Notes under the pieces: model-generated
The model's database searches: none
What the model was told of the DNA's origin: nothing
Seen by the model: the letters and a program-made list of their open reading frames with translations, nothing else
Assembly: GCA_035048815.1 (NCBI GenBank)
Contig: JAUCBN010000049.1
Span: forward strand, 6,641,501 to 6,705,500
Length of the DNA stretch: 64,000 bases
Origin: Abelmoschus esculentus
Taxonomy: Eukaryota; Streptophyta; Magnoliopsida; Malvales; Malvaceae
Reading direction: 5' to 3'
Made by a program: the position numbers and the translations under genes
Shown here: positions 47,465 through 59,548 of the stretch, piece by piece
Position numbering within the stretch: the stretch's first letter is position 1
Layout: every line of letters starts with the position of its first letter

Positions 47465-49220
47465 TGATACGCTCCAACTCTCCAAAGATGCTTGTAGAGA
47501 GAAGCTTTGATTTCCCGGACCTTAGAATGCAAGCAAGCCATGTATCACGCTTGTTTCCTGAACAAAAGAATGTTAAAAGATGCTGGAAATAAGATAAGGA
47601 TGATTCAAGAAGAGGTTATGGTGTTAGGGTATTGTTTAGATGAAAAGGAAGCTGTTTTGGTGAAGGGAATACGTGGGGGGATATTGATGGTTGATTAAGG
47701 AAGGAAATGGAGGTGTTTAAGTGAAGTAAATGATATGGAAGGATAAGTTAAGGGATGGTGAAAAATGGTGGACGAAAATGGAAGATGGATGGTGTTTATG
47801 TGATGTTGGAATGATAGTATTCAAATGGGCAAAGGTTGAACTTATGTTATAGGAACATAAACCCAATCTAGTTGCAACTCTGAGGGTGGTAGATGCACTT
47901 AGACCTCTTAGAAATGTAATTCCTGAAACCTGAAGTATAAAGGATGGAGAGTGATGCCACAAATCAAAGAGATGGTTTGATAAGTCGATAAAGTTCTTAA
48001 AAGAACAAGAATGAGAGATTAACTCACAAACTAAATAATCTGATTCAAAGTTGTCTATTCAAATGCCAAAATGGCTACATATTTATAGGAAATGAAAGGG
48101 TGTGGACAAGGGACATTTACCTTTGAAAGGGCGTCCGAATAGTGGCCTTGGTGTCTGTTCAATTGTTGGTGTCTCCCTCTTTAACCGTTCGTTTGAATGG
48201 TGTCTCCTTCCAATAATTGTTGTAACTTTTCGGTTTAAAATTCCAGCATGCACAGTCTTCAGTAAATTGGACATATCTCGAGTTCCCCGTATCGGATTGA
48301 TGCGATTCAACATGCTCTGGAAAGATAAGAGACAGTGGAACAACTTTAATGAAGACACCAAAGTCCAATTCTGCTTGTATCCTGCTCGAAATCAGCACAC
48401 TATTGGACCATCATGAATCTGTCCAATGAAGAGTGCTATCTCTTTGTTTTGGCGCCCAAAACATGTTTCCCTCCATGGTTGGTCGGTTGTGTCTCTTGTG
48501 GAGGGAAAATTTCCTTCCATGGTTGAGCTGAAGGTTGGAGGGTGAGCTAAGATGAGCTGGATGAACTAAGGTTGAGCTGAGCTAGCTAGCTGAAAGTTCA
48601 CCGTCTTTGAGTGATGATTTGAGCTGAACGGCTGACCCCCTAGCTGAGTGAACTTATCCTTAGGGCCATAATACTCTCCTCAATCCATAAGAGTGTGTAG
48701 GAGCTGATCCGAATCCCATATGGATCGAAATTCACCATTTGTGGTTTGAGCTCATTCTAGATTTGTGAGCTGGAACGAAGCTAGCATTCACTTCATTGCG
48801 CTGCCTAGGAGTGTTTGGTACATTTTGGGGCTGATCGGAAGCTGGTAAGTGCCTCAAACAACTATTCTTTGTTTTGAGCTCAAATGGTGCATTTGAGCTA
48901 AAACGGAGCTGGCCAATAGTCCCTTAAGCTGTGTTTAACATAACCTGCAAAGAAACAACTTAAACTATAAAGAGATGTTATTAAACATGTTTTGAATATT
49001 AATTATGCATAATATAAGCTAGATAAACCTGTGGTTTGATACCAATTACTAAGTTATCAATAGTAATATAAGGACATAAACATTATAGGTATATAATATG
49101 AGATAGCAAGCGAGTGTAGCACATGAATTGAATAAATAAAGAGTATTAAGTAGAACTCCCTGATTGGAATTGTGTGACTTAGTGTATGGGTAGAAATTAA
49201 GGTTGGGAGTGCACATATCA
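47465..49220 (-). repeat. 5' LTR (right) of the gag-protease element
   Basis: 1,756 bp, with TGATACGCTCC at its plus-strand left end and GCACATATCA at its right. It aligns along its length with 43239-44907 apart from the 87-bp indel. A TATA-like CTATAAATA lies on the minus strand at about 48080-48088. Small open frames (48083-48416 both strands) repeat those of the other LTR and are not genes. Confidence 0.9.
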
Positions 49221-50298
49221 TGAAATCTTACAAGGGTCGGTTAATATGGAAGAGGTCAATCGTACTATCATTATTCTTATACCTAAGATCAGCGAACCCA
49301 CAACAATGCGTCATCTCAGGCCTATTAGCCTTTGTACCGTCCTTTACAAGACAGTTGCGAAAGTTCTTGTTAATCGACTAAAGTTTTATTATACCTCTAT
49401 GCATAAGAGGAAATCAAGCTGCTTTTGTTCAAGGGCGGAACGTTACTGATAATATTCTCATTGCCCATGAGCTTATCCACACTTTAAATACCAATGAGAC
49501 CTCGCTTACCAAAGGTGCTAGCTTAAAGCTCGACATGAAAAAGGCATTCGACCGTGTTGAATGGCCTTTCCTTGAACAAATTATGCTTAGGATAGGTTTT
49601 AACACCCACTTGGTTTCCCTTACTATGAGGTGTATTTCCTCAGTTTCCTTCTAAGTATGTGTCAACGATTCCCTTTCACAGCCCTTCAAACCCCATAGAG
49701 GTTTAAGGCAAGGGGACCCTCTATCTCCTTTCCTTTTTCTTTTCTGTACCCAAGGCCTTTCAGCATTGCTCAATGCTGAGCACACAAATGGTAATCTACC
49801 TGGGCTTTGTGCTAGCAGGAATGGGCCACGCATTAACCACCTCCTTTTCGCGGATGACTGTGTTGTATTCATTAAGAATACAACTATAGAAGCCCATCGC
49901 CTTAAGCATGCTCTACATACTTAAGCTACTTCGTCTAGGGAGGTGGTGAACTTTGAAAAATCTACTATTTTTTTCCCGAAAAACCCACACGTCGCTTGGA
50001 TCGGAAATTAATGATATCCTTCATGTGAGAGAAGTTGATGATCTAGGTATTTATCTGGGAGTCCCTCTCTTAATAGGGAAGAACAAGACAACGACCTTGG
50101 GGTTTACCAGGGAAAAAATGAATGCTCACATGAGTAAATGGGATAAACATCTCCTTTCCTTTATGGTAGAGAAATATTCATCAAATCAGTTATACAATCT
50201 ATGCCTCAACATGTTATGTCTTGCTACTTTTTACCCCAAAACATTATTGATGACATGACCACTTCAATACGCCGATATTAGGGGTCTGGCAAAGCTGA
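49221..50298 (+). pseudogene. LINE B, first part: reverse transcriptase
   Basis: A LINE second reading frame starting before the catalytic core: ITIIILIPKI-type region, RPISLCTVLYKTVAKVLVNRLK, LKLDMKKAFDRVEW (motif A), LRQGDPLSPFLF (motif B) and LLFADDCVVF (motif C), then LGVPLLIGKNK. Frameshifts or stops occur near 49400, 49655, 49920 and 50150. Its 5' end is cut at the LTR at 49220. It is interrupted at 50298 by the CRM-like element and resumes at 57928. It reaches further 5' than LINE fragment A, so A and B are not halves of one copy. Confidence 0.88.
50294..50298 (+). other. Target site duplication of the CRM-like element, left (GCTGA)
   Basis: GCTGA before the element is repeated at 57923-57927 after it. 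Across it the LINE reads on from GGTCTGGCAAA into CAAACGTGGTTGG, matching the uninterrupted LINE C. Confidence 0.95.
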
Positions 50299-51541
50299 TG
50301 ATACGAGGTAGCCTGTCGAAACGGACTTTCTTCGTAAGTTGCGGATCTAGGAATGTTGTAAGCAAGTTCCTGCAAAAGAAAAACATAAACAGTCAAGTGT
50401 TTACATTGATTACCTATATAGGAAATAAGTATAATAATTTGGGCGTTTGAAGAGAAAATTTACATTGTTTACCTACATAAGAAAACAATGAAGTAAAATA
50501 AAACGAAAAGTGAAAGAGATAAGAAAAGGACAGAAAGTTGCTGGATCGAATTGGACACGCTAAACTCGAAAGAACCTGCACAATATACTGAGCAAACCCG
50601 AATCGAATCTTTTTAACGTCAAAAGGACTTGGACCCTCTAGATAGCAATCTAGGAACCCGAAGTATCAAGAATTTGACAATCAAAAACAAGTTTGAATGT
50701 CAGAAAAGTTCTAAAAAGAACCAAATAAGAGAAAAACTCTCAAATATAAATTTTATTCAAAGTGTGTGTATCCTTGTCTTTACAAAAATTTCAGAATATA
50801 TAGGAGAATGAAGGAGTTGGCCGAATTTGAATACTTGGCTGAAATTAAATTCAAATGCTTAATAACTTGCATCTAGGCTCCATTCATATCAGCCATATGT
50901 TTGGGCTCATAAAACACATTAAACATGTGTTAATTGTTTGAATTTGAGTGAGAAACCCCTCATCCTTATCCTTTGTTGCCGTCCATCATTCCAAAAGAAG
51001 GGTTGTGTTTGGCCTGCTCTTACACTGGCACACCTCTGTTTACCTATGTTGGAAAATAGTACAAGAATCCATTTCGTAACTCACTGGTACACCTCTGTTT
51101 ACCTATACTGGAAAACAGTACAAGAATCCATTTCGTAACTCACTGGTACACCTCTGTTTACCTATACTGGAAAACAGCACAAGGATCCATTCGTAAAACA
51201 CAAGGTTGAAAAACTTGTAAACTTATTCAAAAACACACAAGAACGTATAAATAAGTTAGAAACATAATAAACACTATCAAACCAAACCTTAAAACATACT
51301 TAATAGCATATATACATACTTAAACATATATAATAAGTAGTATAGTCTAATATGTCACATATCAGCATGCAACACATTATAAAGCCTATGTTCTAAGGCA
51401 CAAACATTATCGAATGAATCTGGAATTGAAGCACAAGTAAGGAAAAGTACTTCCCTGAATTTCTTTGCCTTAGAACGAGTAATAGGTCCTTGTGGCAAGA
51501 CCTCTGGATCATGTTGTGCTTGCATTGATGTGCTCACATCA
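50299..51541 (-). repeat. 3' LTR (left) of the CRM-like element
   Basis: TGATGTGAGC on the minus strand at 51541 to CGTATCA at 50299. It contains the last part of gag-pol (to 51355), three 59-bp repeats and a TATA-like run at about 50795-50804. Confidence 0.95.
51031..51207 (-). repeat. Three 59-bp tandem repeats in the CRM-like LTR
   Basis: CACCTCTG starts at 51031, 51090 and 51149. Each unit has CTGTTT and AAACAG arms around about 12 nt. The right LTR has the same three copies at 57412, 57471 and 57530. The related LTR at 63537 has at most one diverged unit, so the expansion is specific to this subfamily. Confidence 0.85.
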
Positions 51542-54500
51542 TTCCCCCCTTCTTGAAACGGATTTGACCTCAAATCTGCAGAATCATCATAAGGGGTTAA
51601 ATCAGGAACATTAAATGTGGCACTTACAGTGTACTCGCCCGGTAAGTCTATCTTGTAGGCGTTGTCATTCACTTTTGCCAACACCTGAAAAGGACCATCT
51701 CCTCTTGGTAACAACTTTGACCGTCGTTGGGCTGGAAAACGTTCTTTTCGAAAATGAACCCAAACCCAATCACCAACATCGAAGTGACTCGCTTCCTTCC
51801 TTTGTTTGCTTGCTTTTCATATTGTTGAGTCCTTCGTTCTAAATTCTCCTTCACCTGTTGATGCAGCTTCTTCACATATTCTGCTTTTGCTTGACCGTCC
51901 CTGTTCGTCACTTGTTCCTGTGGCAAAGGTAACAAATCTAGAGGCGTAATAAGGTTAAAACCATAAACAACCTCAAATGGTGACATCTTAGTAGCAGAAT
52001 GTACAACATGATTATACGCAAACTCAACATGCGGCAAACAATCTTCCCAAGTCTTTATATTCTTTTTAATGATGGAACGAAGTAAAGTAGATAAAACTCT
52101 ATTAACAACCTCAGTTTGTCCATCAGTCTGGGGATGACAAGTAGTAGAAAACATGAGTTTCGTACCTAATTTGCTCCAAAGAGTCCTCCAGAAGTGACTC
52201 AAGAACTTTACATCCCTGTCAGAAACAATCGACCTAGGAATACCATGCAAACGTACAACATCTCTAAAGAACAAGTTAGCCACATTAACAGCATCATCGG
52301 TCTTATGGCATGCAATAAAATGTGCCATCTTAGAGAACCTATCAACCACAACAAAAATACTATCTCTACCTGTCCTAGTTCTTGGCAATCCCAAAACAAA
52401 ATCCATAGAAATATCAGTCCAAGGAGAATCAGGAATAGGTAAAGGTAAGTACATACCATGTGGTGAAACCTTCGATTTTGCTTTCTTACATGTCATACAA
52501 TGTTCACAGTACCTTTCAACGTCTCTACGCATCTTAGGCCAAAATAGATGTTCTTTCAATGTCTGTAACGTCTTAGTGACTCTAAAGTGACCCATCAATC
52601 CACCCTCATGTGCTTCACGGATCAGAATATCACGCATTGAACCCTTTGGAATGCATATCCTATTTTCTTTGAAAAGATAACCATCATGCCTGTAAAACTT
52701 TCCATCTGCACCTTTCTCACAAGCATTATACTTATCTCTAAAATCAGAATCATCAACATACAAGTCACGAATATATGCAAATCCAATTGAATGTGAATCG
52801 AGGTAATTTAAAAGCACATATCTACGTGATAAAGCATCAGCAACGACATTATCTTTACCCTTTTTGTAACGTATGACATAAGGAAAAGACTCCAAAAATT
52901 CAACCCATTTAGCATGTTGATTATTCAATTTATGCTGACCTATGATATATCGTAAAGCCTCATGATCAGTGTGAATCACAAACTCCTTAGGCAACAAGTA
53001 ATGTTGCCATGTCTCCAATGCCCGAATCAGTGCATACATCTCCTTGTCGTAGACTGGATAATTCAATGTTGCTCCACTAAGCTTTTCACTAAAGTATGCA
53101 ATGGGACTTTTTTCCTGCATTAACACAACGCCTATACCAACTCCAGAAGCATCACATTCAATTTCAAAAGTTTTATCAAAGTTAGGTAAGGCTAACACAG
53201 GTGACTTCGTCAAACAATCCTTAATTTTCGAAAAGGCATCTTCTTGTTCTTTAACCCATAAGAAGCTAGAATTCTTCTTAATAATCCCGGTTAAGGGTGC
53301 GGTAATAGAACTGAAGTTAGGAACAAACCGACGATAGAAACTAGCTAAACCATGAAAAGATCTAACCTGAGTAATCGATGTCGGTCGTGGCCATTCCTGA
53401 ATTGCCTTTATCTTTTCAGGATCGACTTCAACACCCTGTGCACTAACAATGTAACCAAGAAATGTAAGTTTGTTAGTACAAAACACACATTTCTCTATGT
53501 TACCAAATAATCTTTCTTCTCGCAAAGTCTGCAAAACAGCTCTCAAATGTTCTACATGGTCCTGCAAAGTCTTGCTATAAATTAAAATATCATCAAAATA
53601 GACAACACAAAACTTTCCAATAAAAGATCGCAGAACATGATTCATCAATCGCATAAAAGTACTAGGTGCATTAGTTAAGCCAAAAGGCATTACTAACCAT
53701 TCGTACAAACCTAGCTTTGTTTTGAAGGCTATCTTCCATTCATCGCCTTCTCGCATGCGAATCTGATGATATCCACTCTTTAGGTCAATTTTGGAGAAGA
53801 TGACAGTTCCACAAAGCTCGTCCAACATATCATCAAGTCTAGGAATAGGATGACGATACTTAATTGTAATTTGATTCACAACTCTACAATCTACGCATAT
53901 CCTCCAAAACCCATCTTTCTTCGGCACTAACAATACCGGAACAACACACGGACTTAGACTCTCTCGAATATAACCCTTGTCCATCAATTCTGTCACTTGT
54001 CTTTGAAGCTCTTTTGTCTCTTCAGGGTTAGTTCGATAAGCTGGTCGATTTGGAATAGTAGCACCTGGGATAAAGTCAATCTGGTGTTCAATGCCACGAA
54101 GAGCTGGCAATCCCCTCGGTGTTTCTTTCGAAAACACATCCTTAAATTCCTGCAAAAGGGAGACAATTGATGCAGGCAAATCAAAAGGAAAGTCAGTCAA
54201 TAAACAATAATCTTTAAACACTAAAATAAACAAAGATTGGTGAGAGGAAAGACATTTCCTGATTTCTCGATTGCATGCATAAACATTCATCTTTTTCTTC
54301 TCCTTTGCAGCTTCCTTACTCTTTTTCAAGCTTGCTTGATCTTCCACCACTTGACTCGGTGTCAAAGGAGCCAAAGTAATCTTTTTACCTGCATGCATAA
54401 AAGAGTATCGATTTGTAAAACCATCATGCATAACCTTCTTGTCATACTGCCAAGGGCGTCCCAAAAGAAGGTGAGTAGCATCCATCGACACAACATCACA

Positions 54501-55925
54501 AAGGACCTCGTCCTTGTAACTTCCAATCGAAAACGGTATAACAACTTGTTTTGTTACTTTAAGTTCTCCATCGTCATTCAACCATTGCAATTTGTAAGGA
54601 TTCAGATGTTTTGTCGTCTTGAGACCTAACCTGTCAACCATCATTGAACTGGCAACATTAGTACAACTACCGCCATCAATAATCACAACACATACCTTAT
54701 CTTGAACTTTACATCGCGTGTGAAAGATATTTTCGCGTTGTTGTTCATCCTGAACCTGTTCCACACTCAGACTACGTTTAACAACCATAATTTCCATTAC
54801 CTTACCAGTCTCAGCAACTTCTAGGACATCTTCTTTATCATCTCCATCAAGGGTCTCATGTGGCTCTTCTTCAGAATCTGACTCGATCTCTCCATCATCT
54901 CGCATCAACATAACCTTATGATTAGGACACTGGCTAGCAACATGTCCTCGACCAAGGCACTTAAAACATTGAATATCTCTCGATCGTTCTTGTACCACTA
55001 CTTTTGGTTTACCACGCCCATTATCAACAATGGGAGGCTTTGGTTTGCTGGACTCTCCATGTTCTTGAATCCGAAGTGGCGCTTGTGGTGCTTGTTTCCT
55101 AGCATGGTTAGGGGTATACAATGGATTCGTAAAAGATTTAAATGGAGTAGTATTACCTCGAGTAGAAACTTTTCTACGTTGTTGTCGCTCAATTTTCATC
55201 GCCATATGCACCATGTCATCCAATTCGACATAATGCTGCAATTCAACAACGTTAGCAATTTCAGAATTCAAACCTGCCATAAACCGAGCCATAGTTGCTT
55301 CACGATCCTCAACTATGTTCGCACGCATCATGGACATCTCCATTTCCTTGAAATAGTCCTCGACACTCCTATTGCCCTGTTTCAAAGTTTGTAATTTCTG
55401 AAATAAATCACGATGATAGTGAGAAGGAACAAACCGTTTCCGCATGATATGCTTCATTTCGTCCAATGTTCTCATTGGTCCTTCACCCGCACGTCGTCGA
55501 CTAACCAGTAATTGATCCCACCACAACAGTGCATAGTCAACAAACTCCAAAGTTGCTAGACGTACTTTCTTTTGTTACGAGTAATTGTAACACTCGAAAA
55601 TGTGTTCAACCTTACTTTCCCATGTCAGATAAGCATCTGGATCTGAACGTCCCTGAAAAGAAGGTATAGCAACTTTTATGTTAGAAATATTATCATCAAC
55701 TACACGTCCTGGTCGTTGATTCATCCGCGGTGATTGTTCAACGTCATTTTCATCATGATTCTCATTATGGACAGATTGGGAACCACCCCTATCTATCTTG
55801 TCCAAATGAGACTGCAAAGGCTCTAATGCATTCTCTAATAGACGTTGCATAGTAAGTGTAAAAGCCTGCATTTGCAAATCTGGTGGCTGGTCTCCACCAT
55901 GAATACGATCATCTGACCCCGTCAT
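51355..55925 (-). pseudogene. gag-pol: CRM-like gag-pol polyprotein, one stop and one frameshift
   Basis: About 1,520 codons starting MTGSDDRIHG at 55925. Gag leads to a zinc knuckle Cys-x2-Cys-x4-His-x4-Cys (54927-54968). Protease: IDGGSCTN near 54677. Reverse transcriptase at about 53990-53450 with MPFGLTNAPSTF and YFDD (53589-53600). RNase H at about 53180-52820 with ECDASG and HTDHEA. Integrase at about 52630-51950 with a His-His-Cys-Cys finger and catalytic Asp (52403), Asp (52220) and Glu (52112), the last two 35 residues apart as in D,D35E. A TAA at 55575-55577 interrupts Gag and a one-base shift lies near 51795. The rest is open and well conserved. The tail (GPITRSKAKK) is encoded inside the 3' LTR. 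Confidence 0.93.
51542..51554 (-). other. Polypurine tract of the CRM-like element
   Basis: The minus strand reads AAGAAGGGGGGAA directly before TGATGTGAGC. Unusually, it lies inside the coding frame, because gag-pol continues into the LTR. Confidence 0.88.
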
Positions 55926-56665
55926 ATTAAAACAAAAGAAAACACAAAGAAGCACAAATAACGAGTTAAGTAAAACAAAAATAAAAGTCCTCACTGCACA
56001 CTCACAAAACCTCTCGGTTTTCACTCCAAAGAAAAATGTGCACTCAAAATGTAACACTCAGCACTCGTGTTTCACTTGGGAGAATGCTTGAATGGCTCTT
56101 TTTGTCTCCCCTTCTGTTCTCACAACACTCAGTGCCTTTTTCCCTCACAATTTCTCAATTTTCAGTTCTTTAAAGGACTAAACCAACGTTTTCAAACCTG
56201 TTACAAATGTGTTACTAACAAGAAACACAAATAAGGAAAAACGAAGATAAAACAAAGAAAAAAAAAGAAACAAAAGTAAAAGGGCTGGAAATTGGCAAAA
56301 GGAAATAAAAAGATGGAAATGTAATTCTTACTACAAGGAAGTGCTTCACAACGCTCCTATCACCGAACAAACAAGAACAATTCGTTTCGGTTGATTTCCA
56401 GGCACTCCGAATCACATAGTAGAAGAACTTATACATTCATTTAGATTTTACAATAGGAATACACTTTCTTTTTTTCAATTTCTTTGCAATATTTGAATCT
56501 AATTTTTTTTTTATTTTTTTATTTTTGATTTTTTTTCTATTTTTTAGACTTTGACTTTTTTTTAGTCAAACTTTTACTTCGACATTTTTTTTGAATTTTT
56601 CAAATTTTTTTTGTATTTTTATTTTATACTAAATTGCAGAAAAAGTACAACAAATTCGAACCTAA
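55926..56665 (-). other. 5' leader of the CRM-like element, A-rich
   Basis: About 740 bp from primer site to gag ATG. 56460-56620 is a series of T-runs on plus, so the RNA leader is very A-rich. An upstream in-frame ATG at 56057 would add 44 hydrophobic residues; the ATG at 55925 is preferred because Gag homology begins there. Confidence 0.65.
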
Positions 56666-56677
56666 GCTCTGATACCA
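56666..56677 (-). other. Primer binding site, initiator tRNA-Met
   Basis: The minus strand reads TGGTATCAGAGC, perfect for plant initiator tRNA-Met, two bases from the LTR. Confidence 0.95.
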
Positions 56678-56679
56678 TA

Positions 56680-57922
56680 TGATACGAGGTAGCCTGTCGA
56701 AACGGACTTTCTTCGTAAGTTGCGAATCTAGGAATATTTTAAGCAAGTTCCTGCAAAAGAAAAACATAAACAGTCAAGTGTTTACACTGATTACCTATAT
56801 AGGAAATAAGTATAATAATTTGGGCGTTTGAAGAGAAAATTTACATTGTTTATCTACATAAGAAAACAATGAAGTAAAATAAAACGAAAAGTGAAAGAGA
56901 TAAGAAAAGGACATAAAGTTGCTGGATCGAATTAGACACGCTAAACTCAAAAGAACCTGCATAATATACTGAGCAAACCCGAATCGAATCTGTTTAACGT
57001 CAAAAGGACTTGGACCCTCTAGATAGCAATCTAGGAACCCAAAGTATCAAGAATTTGACAATCAAAAACAAGTTTGAATGTCAGAAAAGTTCTAAAAAGA
57101 ACCAAATAAGAGAAAAACTCTCAAATATAAATTTTATTCAAAGTGTGTGTATCCTTGTCTTTACAAAAATTTCAGAATATATAGGAGAATGAAGGAGTTG
57201 GCCGAATTTGAATACTTGGCTGAAATTAAATTCAAATGCTTAATAACTTGCATCTAGGCTCCATTCATATCAGCCACATGTTTGGGCTCATAAAACACAT
57301 TAAACATGTGTTAATTGTTTGAATTTGAATGAGAAACCCCTTATCCTTATCCTTTGTTGCCGTCCATCATTCCAAAAGAAGGGTTGTGTTTGACCTGCTC
57401 TTACACTGGCACACCTCTGTTTACCTATGTTGGAAAACAGTACAAGAATCCATTTCGTAACTCACTGGTACACCTCTGTTTACCTATACTGGAAAACAGT
57501 ACAAGAATCCATTTCGTAACTCACTGGTACACCTTTGTTTACCTATACTGGAAAACAGCACAAGGATCCATTCGTAAAACACAAGGTTGAAACACTTGTA
57601 AACTTATTCAAAAACACACAAGAACATATAAATAAGTTAGAAACATAATAAACACTATCAAACCAAACCTTAAAACATACTTAATAGCATATATACATAC
57701 TTAAACATATATAATAAGTAGTATAGTCTAATATGTCACATATCAGCATGCAACACATTATAAAGCCTATGTTCTAAGGCACAAACATTATCGAATGAAT
57801 CTGGAATTGAAGCACAAGTAAGGAAAAGTACTTCCCTGAATTTCTTTGCCTTAGAACGAGTAATAGGTCCTTGTGGCAAGACCTCCGGATCATGTTGTGC
57901 TTGCATTGATGTGCTCACATCA
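56680..57922 (-). repeat. 5' LTR (right) of the CRM-like element
   Basis: 1,243 bp, same ends and length as the left LTR. TATA-like run on the minus strand at about 57176-57185. It carries the same coding tail (57736-57921) as the 3' LTR, which has no role at this end. Confidence 0.95.
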
Positions 57923-57927
57923 GCTGA
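57923..57927 (+). other. Target site duplication of the CRM-like element, right (GCTGA)
   Basis: Second copy of GCTGA, continuing into LINE B. Confidence 0.95.
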
Positions 57928-59548
57928 CAAACGTGGTTGGCATATGCTCTCATGGGACACTGTTTGTCTGTCGAAAGCATCAGGAGGTATAGGATTTCGT
58001 GATCTTCACCACTTCAATGTTGCTTTCCTAGGCAAGCAAATCTGGCGTTTGGTTTGTGAACCTGATAATCTCCTTAGTCAAGTCTATAAATGCAAATATT
58101 ACCCATCGGGCTCAATCCTTGAATCTGATCACTCTCGAAGATCTTCTTTTGCCTGGAAAGGTCTTAGCATAGCTATCTCTAAACTTCACAATGGTTTCTT
58201 CAAAAGGCCAGGAATGTCTAGTCAAATCCAGATCCACTTTGACAAATGGGGAGGCTCTCAGCCTGTACATCTTTATGGTGATTATGAAGTAAATGACGAA
58301 GTTCCTCTTCGAGCAAGTACCTTCATGGTGCCCAACCTACCCGATGAGACGAATCAAAAGTAAGAGAATACTTCTCCCACGAAGACGCCAACTCCATCAT
58401 TAATGTACCCATTATTAATGACACAAAAGACACCACCCTTTAGGGTCACCATGACTCTGGCATGTACATGGTTCGGTCTAGTTACCAATTTTTGAAGTTA
58501 CAGCCAGGGCCAGTTAACAGGCCATCCAAGCTTTGGAAAATTATATCTAAACTACCTACTCTACCCAAGGTTCGTACCTTTGGATGGCGTTTATGTCATG
58601 ATACACTCCCATATGGCCATAAAATCCTCTAGGCCAATCTTGGTACGGGAGTATGCCCGATCTGTAACATGACCATCGAAACCACCTTCCATGCTATACG
58701 GGACTGTCCTAGTGCCAAGGAGGCACTCCAGTTAGCAGGGCTTCCTACACGAATTTTCTCCAATACCTTTGTCTCCCCCCACCAGTGGCTTTATGAAGTA
58801 GCTGGTTTTTTCTCCTTACATCAATTTTCACTCCTTATCACGATCCTTTGGAATTTATGGAATCGTCGAAATGACTTTGTCCATAATAGCCATCTCCAAC
58901 CGGTTTGGTTAACTGTTTCCAATGCACAAAAACTTTTTAAGGACTATACATCAATTAATGATGCCTCCCATCTACGTTCCGGCTAGCTGAGCCCACTTTT
59001 GCTCAAGCTAGATGGACGAAACCGGACCCTGGTTTCGTCAAGATTAACACGGATGGCGCATTTGACCCCGTGTTAAGGGGTACTGCTACTGGCGTCATTT
59101 CCCGGGATTCCTCTAACGTCGTCCTTGGTGATTGTTCTATACCGCTCATTTTCTCGGACCCCGCTTCTGTTGAGGCTCTTGCCATTTTGGAAGGTCTAAA
59201 GTTTGTTGTTTCTAATGGTTGGACTCATGTGGTCTTTGAAACTGATTCAGCTTCCATTGCCAACAAGGTTAACAACACCCATCATCAAGATCTTTCTACA
59301 GTGCAACATTTGATGTCTCGCATCCGCTCCACTCTTGGTACTTTGTTTGATTGTAAGATTTGTTATGTACCAAGAAACGCAAACGTTGTAGCCCATGTCT
59401 TAGCTACTAGGGCTTTGCGTTCTTTTATTGCCTGTTCTTTTGATTGTAACTTTCCCAATTATATTTGGCCTTCTGTAAATTCGAAGATATTCTCCTATTT
59501 TTCTCAATAAAACCATGGGTACTCTTTTCCCAATAGGGTCCTACTCTT
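57928..59548 (+). pseudogene. LINE B, second part: zinc finger and RNase H
   Basis: It continues LINE B after the nested element. 57930-58363 matches LINE C (WHMLSWDTVCLSKASGGIGFRD). The zf-RVT region lies at 58560-58720 (VCPICNMT, HAIRDCP), then a segment deleted from LINE C (58700-58980). The RNase H domain at 59040-59510 keeps the first Asp (INTDGAF), Glu (ILEGL) and Asp (FETDSA), but the last motif reads VPRNAN where LINE C has VPRDAN. The frame is broken near 58350, at 58441, near 58630 and at 58985. The end is cut about 40 bp after AATAAAACC, without poly(A), where satellite S6 begins. Confidence 0.88.

Larger units (their letters stand above)
43239..49220 (-). mobile_element. Gag-protease-only LTR retrotransposon (TR-GAG-like), Ty3/gypsy, minus strand
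   Basis: A 5,982-bp element with LTRs at 43239-44907 and 47465-49220, a variant initiator-Met primer site, gag and a protease region, and a polypurine tract. Reverse transcriptase, RNase H and integrase are absent: the frame passes from the protease region to a short tail next to the polypurine tract. Gag and protease clearly resemble the CRM-like element at 50299-57922 (LGLKT-KH, PYKLQWLND, KVTKQV, SIGSYKDEVLCDVV are shared), so it is probably a deletion derivative of that lineage that was mobilised in trans. It lies between LINE fragments A and B. No target duplication is seen. Confidence 0.87.
50299..57922 (-). mobile_element. CRM-like Ty3/gypsy LTR retrotransposon, nearly intact, minus strand
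   Basis: A 7,624-bp element with two 1,243-bp LTRs differing at about 20 positions by eye (about 1.6%), a GCTGA target duplication, a perfect initiator-Met primer site, one long gag-pol frame and a polypurine tract. The domain order is Gag, protease, reverse transcriptase, RNase H, integrase. The C-terminus runs into the 3' LTR with a GPITRSKAKK motif, a trait I associate with CRM-clade chromoviruses, which favour plant centromeres. Clade placement is from remembered motif similarity, not from a tree. It is inserted in LINE B and is among the younger insertions here. Confidence 0.9.

Noticed and set aside
54918..55394. 158-codon plus-strand open frame
   Set aside because: It is the antisense shadow of the conserved CRM-like Gag frame on the minus strand.
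56215..56436. Minus-strand 73-codon hydrophobic frame in the CRM-like leader
   Set aside because: A-rich leader of the RNA, low complexity, no homologous frame in the related gag-protease element.
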